A stretch of DNA of 8,934 nt, taken from NCBI GenBank assembly GCA_964549785.1, contig CAZJXA010000140.1, forward strand, positions 1-8,934, written 5' to 3'. Shown here piece by piece: positions 1 to 5,580 of this stretch (positions within the stretch are counted from its first letter, which is position 1; every line of letters starts with the position of its first letter). The notes beneath the pieces were generated by a model that saw only the letters and a list, made by a program, of their open reading frames with translations, searched no databases and had not been told where the DNA came from. A program made the position numbers and the translations under genes. The stretch comes from JBEIUO01 sp964549785. GTDB lineage: Bacteria > Planctomycetota > Phycisphaerae > Phycisphaerales > UBA1924.

Positions 1-461
1 GCCCCGGGGATCGCGCCGACAAACGTCGCCAGCGTCGAGTGAACTTTCATCGGCGTGTACCAGAAGACGTACACGGCGAGGCAGGTCAAGGCCAGCACCG
101 CCGGCGCCAGGCCGGTGAACGCCGCCAACGTCGAGAACCCCAGTCCGCCCAGTACAATTCCAAGGGTGAGCACGGCCTGCGGCGATACCCGCCTTGACGG
201 AAGCGGACGATTCAGCGTCCGCTTCATCAACCCATCGCGGTCGCGCTCCATCCACTGATTGATCGAGTTCGCCCCTGCCGCCGAAAGGGCCGTGCCGAAG
301 GCGGTCGCGAGCCCCGTAAAAATCAAGTCGGAGAGTTGCCAAGGGCGAGAGAGCGCGGCCGCGGCGAAACCGACCATCGACGTGATCGTCACGAGCCGAG
401 TTATGCCCGGCTTGGTGGTTTCGAGGAGCGCGGCGGCACCGACACGACGAGACGACGCCAT
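1..461 (-). CDS. ctaB: Protoheme IX farnesyltransferase (haem o synthase), N-terminal part, truncated by window edge
   Basis: UbiA-superfamily membrane prenyltransferase that adds a farnesyl group to haem b to make haem o for cytochrome oxidase. About 153 N-terminal residues are visible; the C-terminus lies beyond position 1. Seen: the opening TTKPGITRLV (residues 15-24), a hydrophobic first helix, then the prenyl-diphosphate/Mg motif N68-x3-E72-x3-D76 running into GLMKRTLNRPL (77-87). It continues with helices around 97-118 and 119-135 and the conserved YTPMK segment (135-139). The first acidic residue of the usual NxxxDxxxD motif is Glu, as I recall for the COX10-like branch (NQFFExxxD), so this is not a defect. 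Start: ATG at 461 with a weak GGAAG 3 nt upstream. It follows the endonuclease-fold gene by 177 nt and may be transcribed separately. The family is clear; the presence of a haem-copper oxidase nearby is inferred only. Confidence 0.93.
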   Translation of the reverse strand, partial: MASSRRVGAAALLETTKPGITRLVTITSMVGFAAAALSRPWQLSDLIFTGLATAFGTALSAAGANSINQWMERDRDGLMKRTLNRPLPSRRVSPQAVLTLGIVLGGLGFSTLAAFTGLAPAVLALTCLAVYVFWYTPMKVHSTLATFVGAIPG

Positions 462-601
462 CGCTTCCGGGAGACTGTGGACTGAGGTGGTAACTTGGCT
501 CAAAGTGATGTTTCGTATCGCAGGGCGGGAATTTATCCGGTTTGACAAGAACTTTAGGCGGTCATCAAGGCCCCAGTTACGGTGCAGATTCTCATTCGTC
601 G

Positions 602-619
602 CCGGCAGCACCGTGCCGG
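602..619 (-). terminator. Possible hairpin downstream of the endonuclease-fold gene
   Basis: A 6-bp perfect GC-rich stem (CCGGCA/TGCCGG) with a 6-nt loop begins 20 nt after the stop codon at 639. No T-run follows on the minus strand, so it is not a canonical intrinsic terminator. It could be a 3' end stabiliser or chance. The rest of the 177-nt gap (462-638) shows no convincing promoter. Confidence 0.25.
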
Positions 620-638
620 TTAACGACCTGAACCAGAC

Positions 639-1871
639 TCACCTCACCGTGATATCCAACCACACCGGAAAGTGGTCCGACGGCGCAGACGGGGCGGCAC
701 TTTCCGACGTGCGGAAGACGCCGCTGCCCACGATGTTGATGTCGGTTGACGGCAGGCAGTAGTCCACCCGCAGCCCGAACGTCGCGGTGTCGTCGGCGTC
801 CAGGCCCGGAACGGGGACGTCGGCAACCGGTACTGGAGGATGACTCGGTGCCCGGCTGATCCGCCGGTTGGAAAAGAGGATGTTCTTGATCGGGTTCTTG
901 AAACTGTCGCCCTCGTCCGGGTCTGCGTTGAGATCGCCGAGGATGACGAAGGGTGCGTCCTCCTCAAGCCCGCCCGGCTGGTCGAGATCATCGACGAGGT
1001 ACGGCTGGCCGTCGATGTAGTCGGCGACCAAGCGGATCTCGTCGTAGTTGCGTTTCTTGTTCCGCATCTCCGGGCCGTCAAAGACGGGGGGTGTAGGGTG
1101 GCTGCACAAAAGATGCAGAACGCGGCCGTTGGGCAGAGCGACGGGGACGTCCCAGTGACTTTTCGAACTGAGGCGGGCCGCCGCCTTCTCTTCCGGAGTG
1201 AACCAGTCGGTATTGCCTGGTTTGCCGGCGGGGTCTGATGGAAGAAACGCCCCGGTGACGTAGTCCCACGGCAGGCGCTGAAAGGTTCGGACTCGCGCGA
1301 GGTCGATGGTGAGCCGGGAATCGACGAGCAGAACCATGCCGTACTGGCCGGGAAACGTGCCGAAACCCCAGCAATCGCCCGCGTAGGCAACCGCCTCGGG
1401 CGATGCGGGGGGATAGTGCCCGGTGATGGGGTCTGCGGGTTCCGGTTCGGGGAACGCGGTGACGATCGTTCCGTTGTTGTCGAGATCAAAGCCGCTCGGG
1501 ACGCCGGTATTCGTGGGAGCGGCGAAGGCGATGTACCGAATATCGCCGCCCGACGCTGAAAGCAGATCGGCCAAGCGGGTTCCGTTCTTCCCCGAGGCCT
1601 CACCGTCACCGGAGCTGGCGGCCGGCGGGGTGGCCGGCGGGGTGTCATAGGCCACTTCGTTGAGCAGGATGATGTTGGGGCGCACGGCGCGGATGATGGA
1701 GACGATGGCCTTGGCGCGGGCGGATGGCTTCGGCGTCAGGTCTGCCGTGCGGAGGTCCTGCACGTTGAACGTGGCGACTCTTAGCGTGACGGGGGTGCCG
1801 CGCGGAGGAGAACCCATGTGCTCCGGCTGCACCAACGCGGACAAGAGGATGAAGGTGACCAAGTTCAGCAT
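639..1871 (-). CDS. Secreted endonuclease/exonuclease/phosphatase (EEP) family protein
   Basis: Metal-dependent phosphodiesterase/nuclease fold (DNase I / exonuclease III / sphingomyelinase superfamily), 410 aa. A short hydrophobic N-terminus (LVTFILLSALV, residues 4-14) reads as a signal peptide or anchor, so the protein probably acts outside the cytoplasm. EEP motifs occur in order: ATFNVQDL with N36, LLNEV with metal-binding E72, CSHPT with H258, the catalytic ILGDLNADP (D313, N315), RVDY (D370) and terminal SDHFPVWLDI (D399, H400). All canonical catalytic positions are present. Residues about 77-97 are a Pro/Ala/Ser/Gly-rich insertion, and 140-235 is a longer insertion than in minimal family members. 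The ATG at 1871 overlaps the 3' end of the upstream phosphatase gene by 7 nt, implying translational coupling. The substrate (extracellular DNA, phospholipid or another phosphodiester) cannot be read from the sequence. Confidence 0.88.
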   Translation of the reverse strand: MLNLVTFILLSALVQPEHMGSPPRGTPVTLRVATFNVQDLRTADLTPKPSARAKAIVSIIRAVRPNIILLNEVAYDTPPATPPAASSGDGEASGKNGTRLADLLSASGGDIRYIAFAAPTNTGVPSGFDLDNNGTIVTAFPEPEPADPITGHYPPASPEAVAYAGDCWGFGTFPGQYGMVLLVDSRLTIDLARVRTFQRLPWDYVTGAFLPSDPAGKPGNTDWFTPEEKAAARLSSKSHWDVPVALPNGRVLHLLCSHPTPPVFDGPEMRNKKRNYDEIRLVADYIDGQPYLVDDLDQPGGLEEDAPFVILGDLNADPDEGDSFKNPIKNILFSNRRISRAPSHPPVPVADVPVPGLDADDTATFGLRVDYCLPSTDINIVGSGVFRTSESAAPSAPSDHFPVWLDITVR

Positions 1872-2881
1872 GGACTCAGGCGGACGGCGCAGCGGGCCAG
1901 TTGTTCGGCGCTGGCGGGATTCGCCAGATCGATGGGGACGTACACACCGTTGGCGTGGTCGCTATTGAGCACAAGCGCGTTAGGCGGGACGAATCGGGCT
2001 CCCTCCTCAATTTTATCATGCCCGAGAATGAACATGCTGACCCCCCACCGCTCAACAAGGTCTTCGAGCAGTTCCAGATCGTAACCCCGGCCCCACACCA
2101 TCAGGTGGGCCGCCCCGGTGCGCGGTTCATAATCGCCGGGCACGAGGTCGCGGGAGAGGAGAGACGGGTCGAACTTGGCCATCATCATGGCGCTGGGGAG
2201 GCTGTGCGAGCACAGGATGCGGCCGCGCGGCGTGTCGGCCGCGAGCGCGATCGGCATCGCACGCACGAAGTCAGCGATGGCGTCGTGGATCATCCCGGCG
2301 GAGCCGCCGAAAACGTACTCGACGCCCGCGTTGAAGGCCTCGACGACGCGGACCCCGTCCTTGACAATGCCCGCGCCCACAATCTGCGAAAGTTCGTGAT
2401 TCCCGAGCACGACGTGGACGCGCTCGGGAAAAATCGCCTTCAGTTGCGCCACCCGCGCCAGCGTGCGATAAGAAAAATCAAGCCCGTTGACGAGCCGGTC
2501 GCCGTGGATCAATTCGTGCAGGAGCAGGTGCGTGCAGCCGGGCGCGGCCGGGGGATCGTGGGGTGGCGAGGCGTCAAGCGAAAGACCCGCGACGGCCATC
2601 AGCGTGGCGAAGTGCCCGGGGTTGTCGTGCAGGTCACCCGTCGCGATCAGCGTGCCCGGCGCCGCCACGATGTCGATGGAGTGCTGCCGACACCCGGCGC
2701 TAAGGAGGGCCTCGGCCCCGGCGCGAAACCAGGACGCGACAATCTCGGCGTTCGCGGCATCGAAGCGGGATGGGAGTGAAACGGGCACGGCGGATGGCGG
2801 ATGGCGGATGCCCGACTGGGCAGATCGGCAGAAGACCAATGGGCAGACTGGCAGATGAGCGGTCAACGCGACCTGAAACAT
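1865..2881 (-). CDS. PPP-family-like metallophosphatase (putative Ser/Thr protein phosphatase), start uncertain
   Basis: Calcineurin-like two-metal phosphatase, 338 aa from ATG 2881. The motifs fit the PPP (PP1/ApaH/PrpE-like) order better than generic metallophosphoesterases: TGDLHDN (metal ligands D83, H85), HGDRLVNG (126-133, in the place of GDxVDRG), LGNHE (159-163), LCSHSLP (H226, in the place of the PPP HGG), and LGHDKIEEGARF (286-297). The last resembles the PP1 segment RAHQVVEDGYEF and is followed by a LNSDHANG stretch similar to its C-terminal SAPNY region. No signal peptide or membrane segment is evident, so a cytoplasmic enzyme is likely. It lies directly downstream of a Ser/Thr kinase and overlaps the next gene, suggesting it reverses the kinase's phosphorylation (inference). 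The ATG at 2881 has AGGA 4 nt upstream, but the first ~30 codons cross non-codon-phased repeats. GTG 2788 is therefore a serious alternative, and an ATG at 3001 inside the kinase is also in frame. Confidence 0.82.
   Translation of the reverse strand: MFQVALTAHLPVCPLVFCRSAQSGIRHPPSAVPVSLPSRFDAANAEIVASWFRAGAEALLSAGCRQHSIDIVAAPGTLIATGDLHDNPGHFATLMAVAGLSLDASPPHDPPAAPGCTHLLLHELIHGDRLVNGLDFSYRTLARVAQLKAIFPERVHVVLGNHELSQIVGAGIVKDGVRVVEAFNAGVEYVFGGSAGMIHDAIADFVRAMPIALAADTPRGRILCSHSLPSAMMMAKFDPSLLSRDLVPGDYEPRTGAAHLMVWGRGYDLELLEDLVERWGVSMFILGHDKIEEGARFVPPNALVLNSDHANGVYVPIDLANPASAEQLARCAVRLSPC
2789..2809. repeat. Three tandem GGCGGAT heptamers
   Basis: Three perfect head-to-tail copies of GGCGGAT, with a seventh-base continuation at 2810. 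The array directly abuts the alternative GTG start (2788-2786) of the phosphatase gene. The 7-nt period is not a codon multiple, which argues that this stretch was not shaped as coding sequence. Confidence 0.9.
2817..2855. repeat. Duplicated GGCAGA dimer
   Basis: The 16-nt unit TGGGCAGANNGGCAGA occurs at 2817-2832 and again at 2840-2855, a 23-nt offset. The copies differ only at the NN positions, giving four GGCAGA hexamers in all. A 23-nt offset is out of codon phase. Function is unknown; recombination-prone or regulatory repeats are possible. Confidence 0.85.
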
Positions 2882-2889
2882 TTCTTCCT

Positions 2890-2947
2890 GACGTCCTGCG
2901 ACGTCCTTCTGACTTCCCGTGACTTCGAGTGACTGCTTGGTGACGTC
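2890..2947. repeat. Six helically phased GAC-centred motifs between kinase and phosphatase genes
   Basis: GACGTC or close variants (GACTTC, GACTGC) start at 2890, 2900, 2911, 2921, 2931 and 2942. Steps are 10, 11, 10, 10 and 11 bp, a mean of 10.4. The array fills the 70-nt gap between the kinase stop (2952) and the ATG at 2881. It could present repeated half-sites on one DNA face or be a decayed tandem repeat. Confidence 0.85.
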
Positions 2948-2951
2948 TCCC

Positions 2952-3941
2952 TCACGGATCCAGATCGTCGGTGTCGCTGCTGGCTTTCCTCGCTTCCTCA
3001 AACCGGATTCCGCCGACCGACCCGGAGAGATCGATCATCCCCGTCGCGCTGTTCGCGGCCTGGGCTTCCGTGGCCCGGCCCTCGGCCTTCGCACGCACCA
3101 TGCCGAGGATCAGTTGCAGACGATCCGCGACATAAGACATCGTGTCCGGACGATTGTCGGGGTTGATCTCCACGCAGTGCATAATAAGTTCGTTCAGGCG
3201 AGGATGAATGCGGTTGTTCAGATCGATGGCGGGCGTCGGTTTCTGCAGAAGATCGTCGTCGATGCGGCTCACGAGGGCGTCCGCCTTCGCCAGCGCCGTC
3301 GGGATGGTTTTCTTCGTCAGCGTCCAGTACATCGTCGCGCCGAGGTTGTAGATGTCGGTCTTCGGAGTGATCTCGCGCCGGTGCACCTGCTCCGGCGCGA
3401 TGTAATCCGGCGTCCCCTGAATCCGCGGCTTCACCGTCCCGATTTTGCACGACTGACCCAGGTCGATGATCTTGCACATCGGCCCGGGCATCAGCACGAT
3501 GTTGTTGGGCTTCATATCCGCGTGAACAAAGCCCCGTTCATGCATGTGCAGAAGGGCCGCGGCGGTCTGTTGGAAGACCGTGATCGCCTCGTCGAAACTC
3601 CGCGGGCGCACGAGGTCCATGCTCGGCCCGTCCACATATTCCATCACCAGGAACACATCGCAGAGCTTGAAAAAACCCTTTGTCTTCTTGATCAATTTGT
3701 GGATCTTGCGGAGGTGCGGGTGGTCGAGTCGTTGTCCGACCTCCGCCTCGGCGATCGTTTGCTCAAGGAAGCGGTCGTCCTTCTCGGTGCCCCGGTGCAC
3801 ATGCTTCAAGGCCCATATATGTTTGGTCCGCGGATCCTGAACAAGGTAAATCACCGAGGCGGCGCCTTTTCCAAGTTCTTTCAGGACGCGGTAATCCTCA
3901 ACCGTGTCGCCCGCCTTGAAAAATGCCACCGGATGCTGCAT
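2952..3941 (-). CDS. Hanks-type serine/threonine protein kinase, soluble
   Basis: Transfers the ATP gamma-phosphate to Ser/Thr of protein substrates; 329 aa, one kinase domain (about residues 17-285) plus a short polar tail. Seen: Gly-rich loop GKGAAS (24-29), WALKHV with ATP-binding K46, a helix-C Glu (E65 or E67), hinge MEYVDG (100-105), catalytic loop HADMKPNN (140-147; base D142, K144, N147), metal-binding IDLG (159-162; D160 in DLG rather than DFG), GTPDYIAPE (176-184), DIYNLG (196-201) and a late NRPDTM segment. All catalytic residues are present, but HRD is HAD, so it is a non-RD kinase probably not dependent on activation-loop phosphorylation. No transmembrane, PASTA or other sensor domain is present, so any input must come from a partner or leader-level control. 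The start is ATG 3941 with only a weak upstream GGA. A PPP-like phosphatase follows 70 nt downstream. Confidence 0.95.
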   Translation of the reverse strand: MQHPVAFFKAGDTVEDYRVLKELGKGAASVIYLVQDPRTKHIWALKHVHRGTEKDDRFLEQTIAEAEVGQRLDHPHLRKIHKLIKKTKGFFKLCDVFLVMEYVDGPSMDLVRPRSFDEAITVFQQTAAALLHMHERGFVHADMKPNNIVLMPGPMCKIIDLGQSCKIGTVKPRIQGTPDYIAPEQVHRREITPKTDIYNLGATMYWTLTKKTIPTALAKADALVSRIDDDLLQKPTPAIDLNNRIHPRLNELIMHCVEINPDNRPDTMSYVADRLQLILGMVRAKAEGRATEAQAANSATGMIDLSGSVGGIRFEEARKASSDTDDLDP

Positions 3942-3974
3942 CGAAAAGTCCGCCTACGGCTGTTGCCCTGATTC

Positions 3975-4000
3975 ACGCCCGATCGACCGCAATCGGGCGT
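3975..4000 (-). promoter_or_regulatory. Perfect 9-bp stem-loop in the kinase leader
   Basis: ACGCCCGAT (3975-3983) pairs perfectly with ATCGGGCGT (3992-4000) across an 8-nt loop. On the minus strand the stem ends 33 nt before the kinase ATG and has no T-run after it, so it does not look like a terminator of the upstream gene. It may be an mRNA-level control or stability element, or an operator. Confidence 0.45.
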
Positions 4001-4024
4001 TAAACACGGTTTCCCCAGTCAGGG

Positions 4025-4030
4025 ATTGTA
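4025..4030 (-). promoter_or_regulatory. Possible -10 element for the kinase gene
   Basis: TACAAT on the minus strand differs from TATAAT at one position and would start a leader of roughly 75 nt containing the 3975-4000 hairpin. No good -35 lies 16-18 bp upstream, so the call is weak. Confidence 0.2.
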
Positions 4031-4221
4031 TTGGTCCCATCCAACCCACCGATTCCATGCGAGCCCAGAACGGACTCGGCGAAGGGACATGACGGTAGGA
4101 CGATTCCGACACGTCTTCCGGTCGGACGTCGCTCGAACAGCTATCACACCGCGCCACGACGCATCGACCCCTCATCGGTAGAGGTGGCGTGCCGGATGCC
4201 GCCAACGTTCAGTGGTGTGGG

Positions 4222-4992
4222 TTATTGACCGGCGAGCGACTGCTGGAACGCCGCGGCCGGGAAAAACCGACCGGGGCTGGGCGTCGGCGCGATGTCCCGG
4301 TGCAGGTAGACTTGGTTTGCGGGGATGCCAAGCTCAGTCTGAAGGGCGCTGACGAGTTCGCTCAGCCGGCTCATCTGTTCGGGGGTAAATTTCCGACGCT
4401 CGCCATCTCCGACCAGACAAATCCCGATCGAATTATGGTTGTACCAGTCGGCCTTGGAACCGGCCGCATGGGCTCCCGGCTGCTGATTGAGCCAGCGGCT
4501 CCCGACATGGAGTTCGCCATCGTCCATACCCTTGCCGTTGCCCACGACAAAGTGATACCCCAAGCCCTTCAGATTCATAGCCTTGGCTTGGGCCTCCAAG
4601 TCTGCGGTGGTCCCCGCGCCGGTACCGCTGTCGTGAATGACGATCGAAGCCCAACGCCCGGCGGTGACCGCTTGCGGGGTCTGGAAGATCGACTCGAGGG
4701 TGCGGGGGCCGCGGATTGCGAGCAGAGGAGGCAACGACAGCCCTTCACTCGACGGAGCGGGTGTTCCGCCGCTGAGCACGAAAAGCAGCCCGCCAACGCC
4801 CGTCATTGCGCCCAGCAATGAACACCACACCACTCGGGAACGACCTGAGAGGCCGGGAGTGCTGCGGCTAAGCTTACTCGAGCGCGAACTGGTGCGTGGG
4901 GTTGACTTTGGCATACTTCCGTCTGGCCGCAAAAACGACGATTCCTTCCGACTCAAATGGCTCCGAAATAATCGACTGCGCTCCCGTTGCAT
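4222..4992 (-). CDS. Membrane-anchored N-acetylmuramoyl-L-alanine amidase_2 / PGRP-fold protein with altered zinc site
   Basis: Peptidoglycan amidase_2 (T7 lysozyme/PGRP) fold, 256 aa. It has a basic Ser/Arg-rich N-terminus, one membrane segment (about 53-74, signal-anchor type), a linker, and the amidase domain at about 112-250. Seen: ASIVIHDSG with zinc-ligand H120, GLGYHFVVGNG (143-153, including the conserved Tyr), GSRWLNQQPGAHAAG (164-178), YNHNSIGICLVGDG (184-197), TPEQMSRL (203-210) and LHRDIAPTPSPGRFFP (230-245). H231 is the second zinc ligand. The third ligand, normally the Cys of the TxCPG motif, is Ser239. In animal PGRPs the same change accompanies loss of amidase activity, so this may bind rather than cut peptidoglycan. 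The first-Met start (4992) lacks a Shine-Dalgarno. An internal ATG at 4914 (MPKS) has GGAAG very close and is plausible. The topology implies an envelope location. Confidence 0.87.
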   Translation of the reverse strand: MQRERSRLFRSHLSRKESSFLRPDGSMPKSTPRTSSRSSKLSRSTPGLSGRSRVVWCSLLGAMTGVGGLLFVLSGGTPAPSSEGLSLPPLLAIRGPRTLESIFQTPQAVTAGRWASIVIHDSGTGAGTTADLEAQAKAMNLKGLGYHFVVGNGKGMDDGELHVGSRWLNQQPGAHAAGSKADWYNHNSIGICLVGDGERRKFTPEQMSRLSELVSALQTELGIPANQVYLHRDIAPTPSPGRFFPAAAFQQSLAGQ

Positions 4993-5010
4993 GGTGAAGG
5001 AGAATGGAAA

Positions 5011-5016
5011 ATAATA
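5011..5016 (-). promoter_or_regulatory. Possible -10 element for the amidase-like gene
   Basis: TATTAT on the minus strand matches five of six bases of TATAAT in a locally AT-rich patch (about 5000-5020) of an otherwise GC-rich region. It would put transcription start just ahead of ATG 4992, or give a leader of about 90 nt for ATG 4914. No clear -35 is visible. Confidence 0.22.
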
Positions 5017-5069
5017 ACGTCTATGCCGTGCGAAGCGTAAAAATCTTGGCGGCGTGCCCCGCGTGAGTT

Positions 5070-5085
5070 CAAAGTTCGAACTTTG
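5070..5085. repeat. 16-bp perfect palindrome
   Basis: CAAAGTTCGAACTTTG is fully self-complementary with no loop. It begins 5 nt after the stop of the small lipoprotein gene and about 80 nt before the amidase-like gene. TTCAAAG recurs alone at 5094-5100. The lack of a loop and T-run favours a dimeric-protein operator over a terminator, but chance is not excluded. Confidence 0.6.
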
Positions 5086-5090
5086 TTTGG

Positions 5091-5369
5091 CTATTCAAAG
5101 ACCAGCAGGCGGCTGCGAACGTTGGGGCGTTTCCGACCAAACTCGTCCATCACGAAGCCGGGGGCGCGTTGATCGCGAACAACATCAAAGCGATCGTACT
5201 GACTCCGGGGCTCGTCTCCCGAAAACAGGGGCTCTTGACAGCCGCCCGCAACGGCCACCGCGATCGCCATCCCAACGACCTTCACGCACGACGCGGCGCG
5301 AAAATCGGGACCAGAACGGGCCCGAGAATGAGCAACGGTCGCGCAACGACTTTGGAACGCTGTCTTCAT
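5091..5369 (-). CDS. Small putative lipoprotein (92 aa), function unknown
   Basis: From ATG 5369 this encodes 92 residues: a long basic N-terminus, a hydrophobic stretch VVGMAIAVAVAGGC (31-44) and a lipobox-like AGGC with Cys44 as lipid acceptor. A hydrophilic 48-residue mature part follows (EPRSQYDRFDVVRDQ, 53-67; DEFGRKRPNVRSRL, 75-88), rich in Arg, Asp and Tyr/Phe. The n-region is unusually long, so a GTG at 5285 starting VKVVGMAIAV is an alternative giving a textbook lipoprotein signal. The frame is also open upstream to an ATG at 5477. No clear ribosome-binding site is seen for any choice. I do not recognise a characterised family. It lies between the TrmL-type gene and the peptidoglycan-amidase-fold gene, which fits an envelope role but does not prove it. 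Confidence 0.68.
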   Translation of the reverse strand: MKTAFQSRCATVAHSRARSGPDFRAASCVKVVGMAIAVAVAGGCQEPLFSGDEPRSQYDRFDVVRDQRAPGFVMDEFGRKRPNVRSRLLVFE

Positions 5370-5514
5370 CAAAAAGCAGTGTACCGCTCCCGAAGGGAAA
5401 CGGCACACTGCCAGAGAGAGGAGATTCAGGAATCGCCGGCCGTGCGGGCCGCAATCCCCGGTATTTCTACGGTTCACGCCGTGTGAAAGTTCGCTTCAGA
5501 ATCCGTAAAGAATC

Positions 5515-5544
5515 AAAAAAAATTCACGATTAGCCCGAATTCTC
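5515..5544 (-). terminator. Possible weak intrinsic terminator after the TrmL-type gene
   Basis: On the minus strand GAGAATTC (5544-5537) can pair with the GAATTTTT segment (5525-5518) using two G-U pairs, with an 11-nt loop and T residues running to 5515. It starts 36 nt past the stop at 5581. The stem is AT-rich and weak; the eight-T run is the best evidence. Confidence 0.38.
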
Positions 5545-5580
5545 GCTGAATTGCGACGAGCAGCCAGCCCGGAGGCCGTT

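Larger units (their letters stand above)
3942..4221. other. Intergenic region upstream of the kinase
   Basis: A 280-bp gap between the amidase-like gene stop and the kinase start. It holds a 9-bp perfect hairpin (3975-4000) and a TACAAT hexamer on the minus strand. A minus-strand reading frame (4205-3954, 83 codons) spans it but shows no recognisable domain and covers the hairpin, so I do not call it a gene. Confidence 0.6.

Noticed and set aside
542..547. TTGACA on the plus strand as a -35 box
   Set aside because: No -10-like hexamer 16-18 bp downstream and no plus-strand gene to drive; treated as chance.
644..1648. Alternative minus-strand frame (334 codons) inside the EEP gene
   Set aside because: Arg/Pro/Ser-rich out-of-frame translation typical of GC-rich DNA; the EEP frame has ordered catalytic motifs.
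1901..2779. Plus-strand open frame (292 codons) opposite the phosphatase
   Set aside because: Antisense shadow; the minus strand carries clear phosphatase motifs.
2789..2947. CRISPR-like or phage attachment interpretation of the repeat-rich spacer
   Set aside because: Units are 6-16 bp with no 25-40 bp direct repeats, no spacers, no cas genes, and no integrase or tRNA nearby.
2919..3971. Long plus-strand open frame (350 codons) opposite the kinase
   Set aside because: It is antisense to an unambiguous kinase with all catalytic motifs. High GC leaves antisense frames open, and the translation is an Arg/His/Val-rich shadow without domains.
3954..4205. 83-codon minus-strand frame before the kinase
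   Set aside because: No Shine-Dalgarno or recognisable domain, and it runs through the 3975-4000 hairpin. A small Cys-containing protein cannot be fully excluded, but nothing supports it.
5054..5533. Plus-strand open frame (159 codons) opposite the small lipoprotein
   Set aside because: Arg/Ser/Gln-rich low-complexity translation with no motif. The minus-strand lipobox gene is better supported, although that support is itself moderate.
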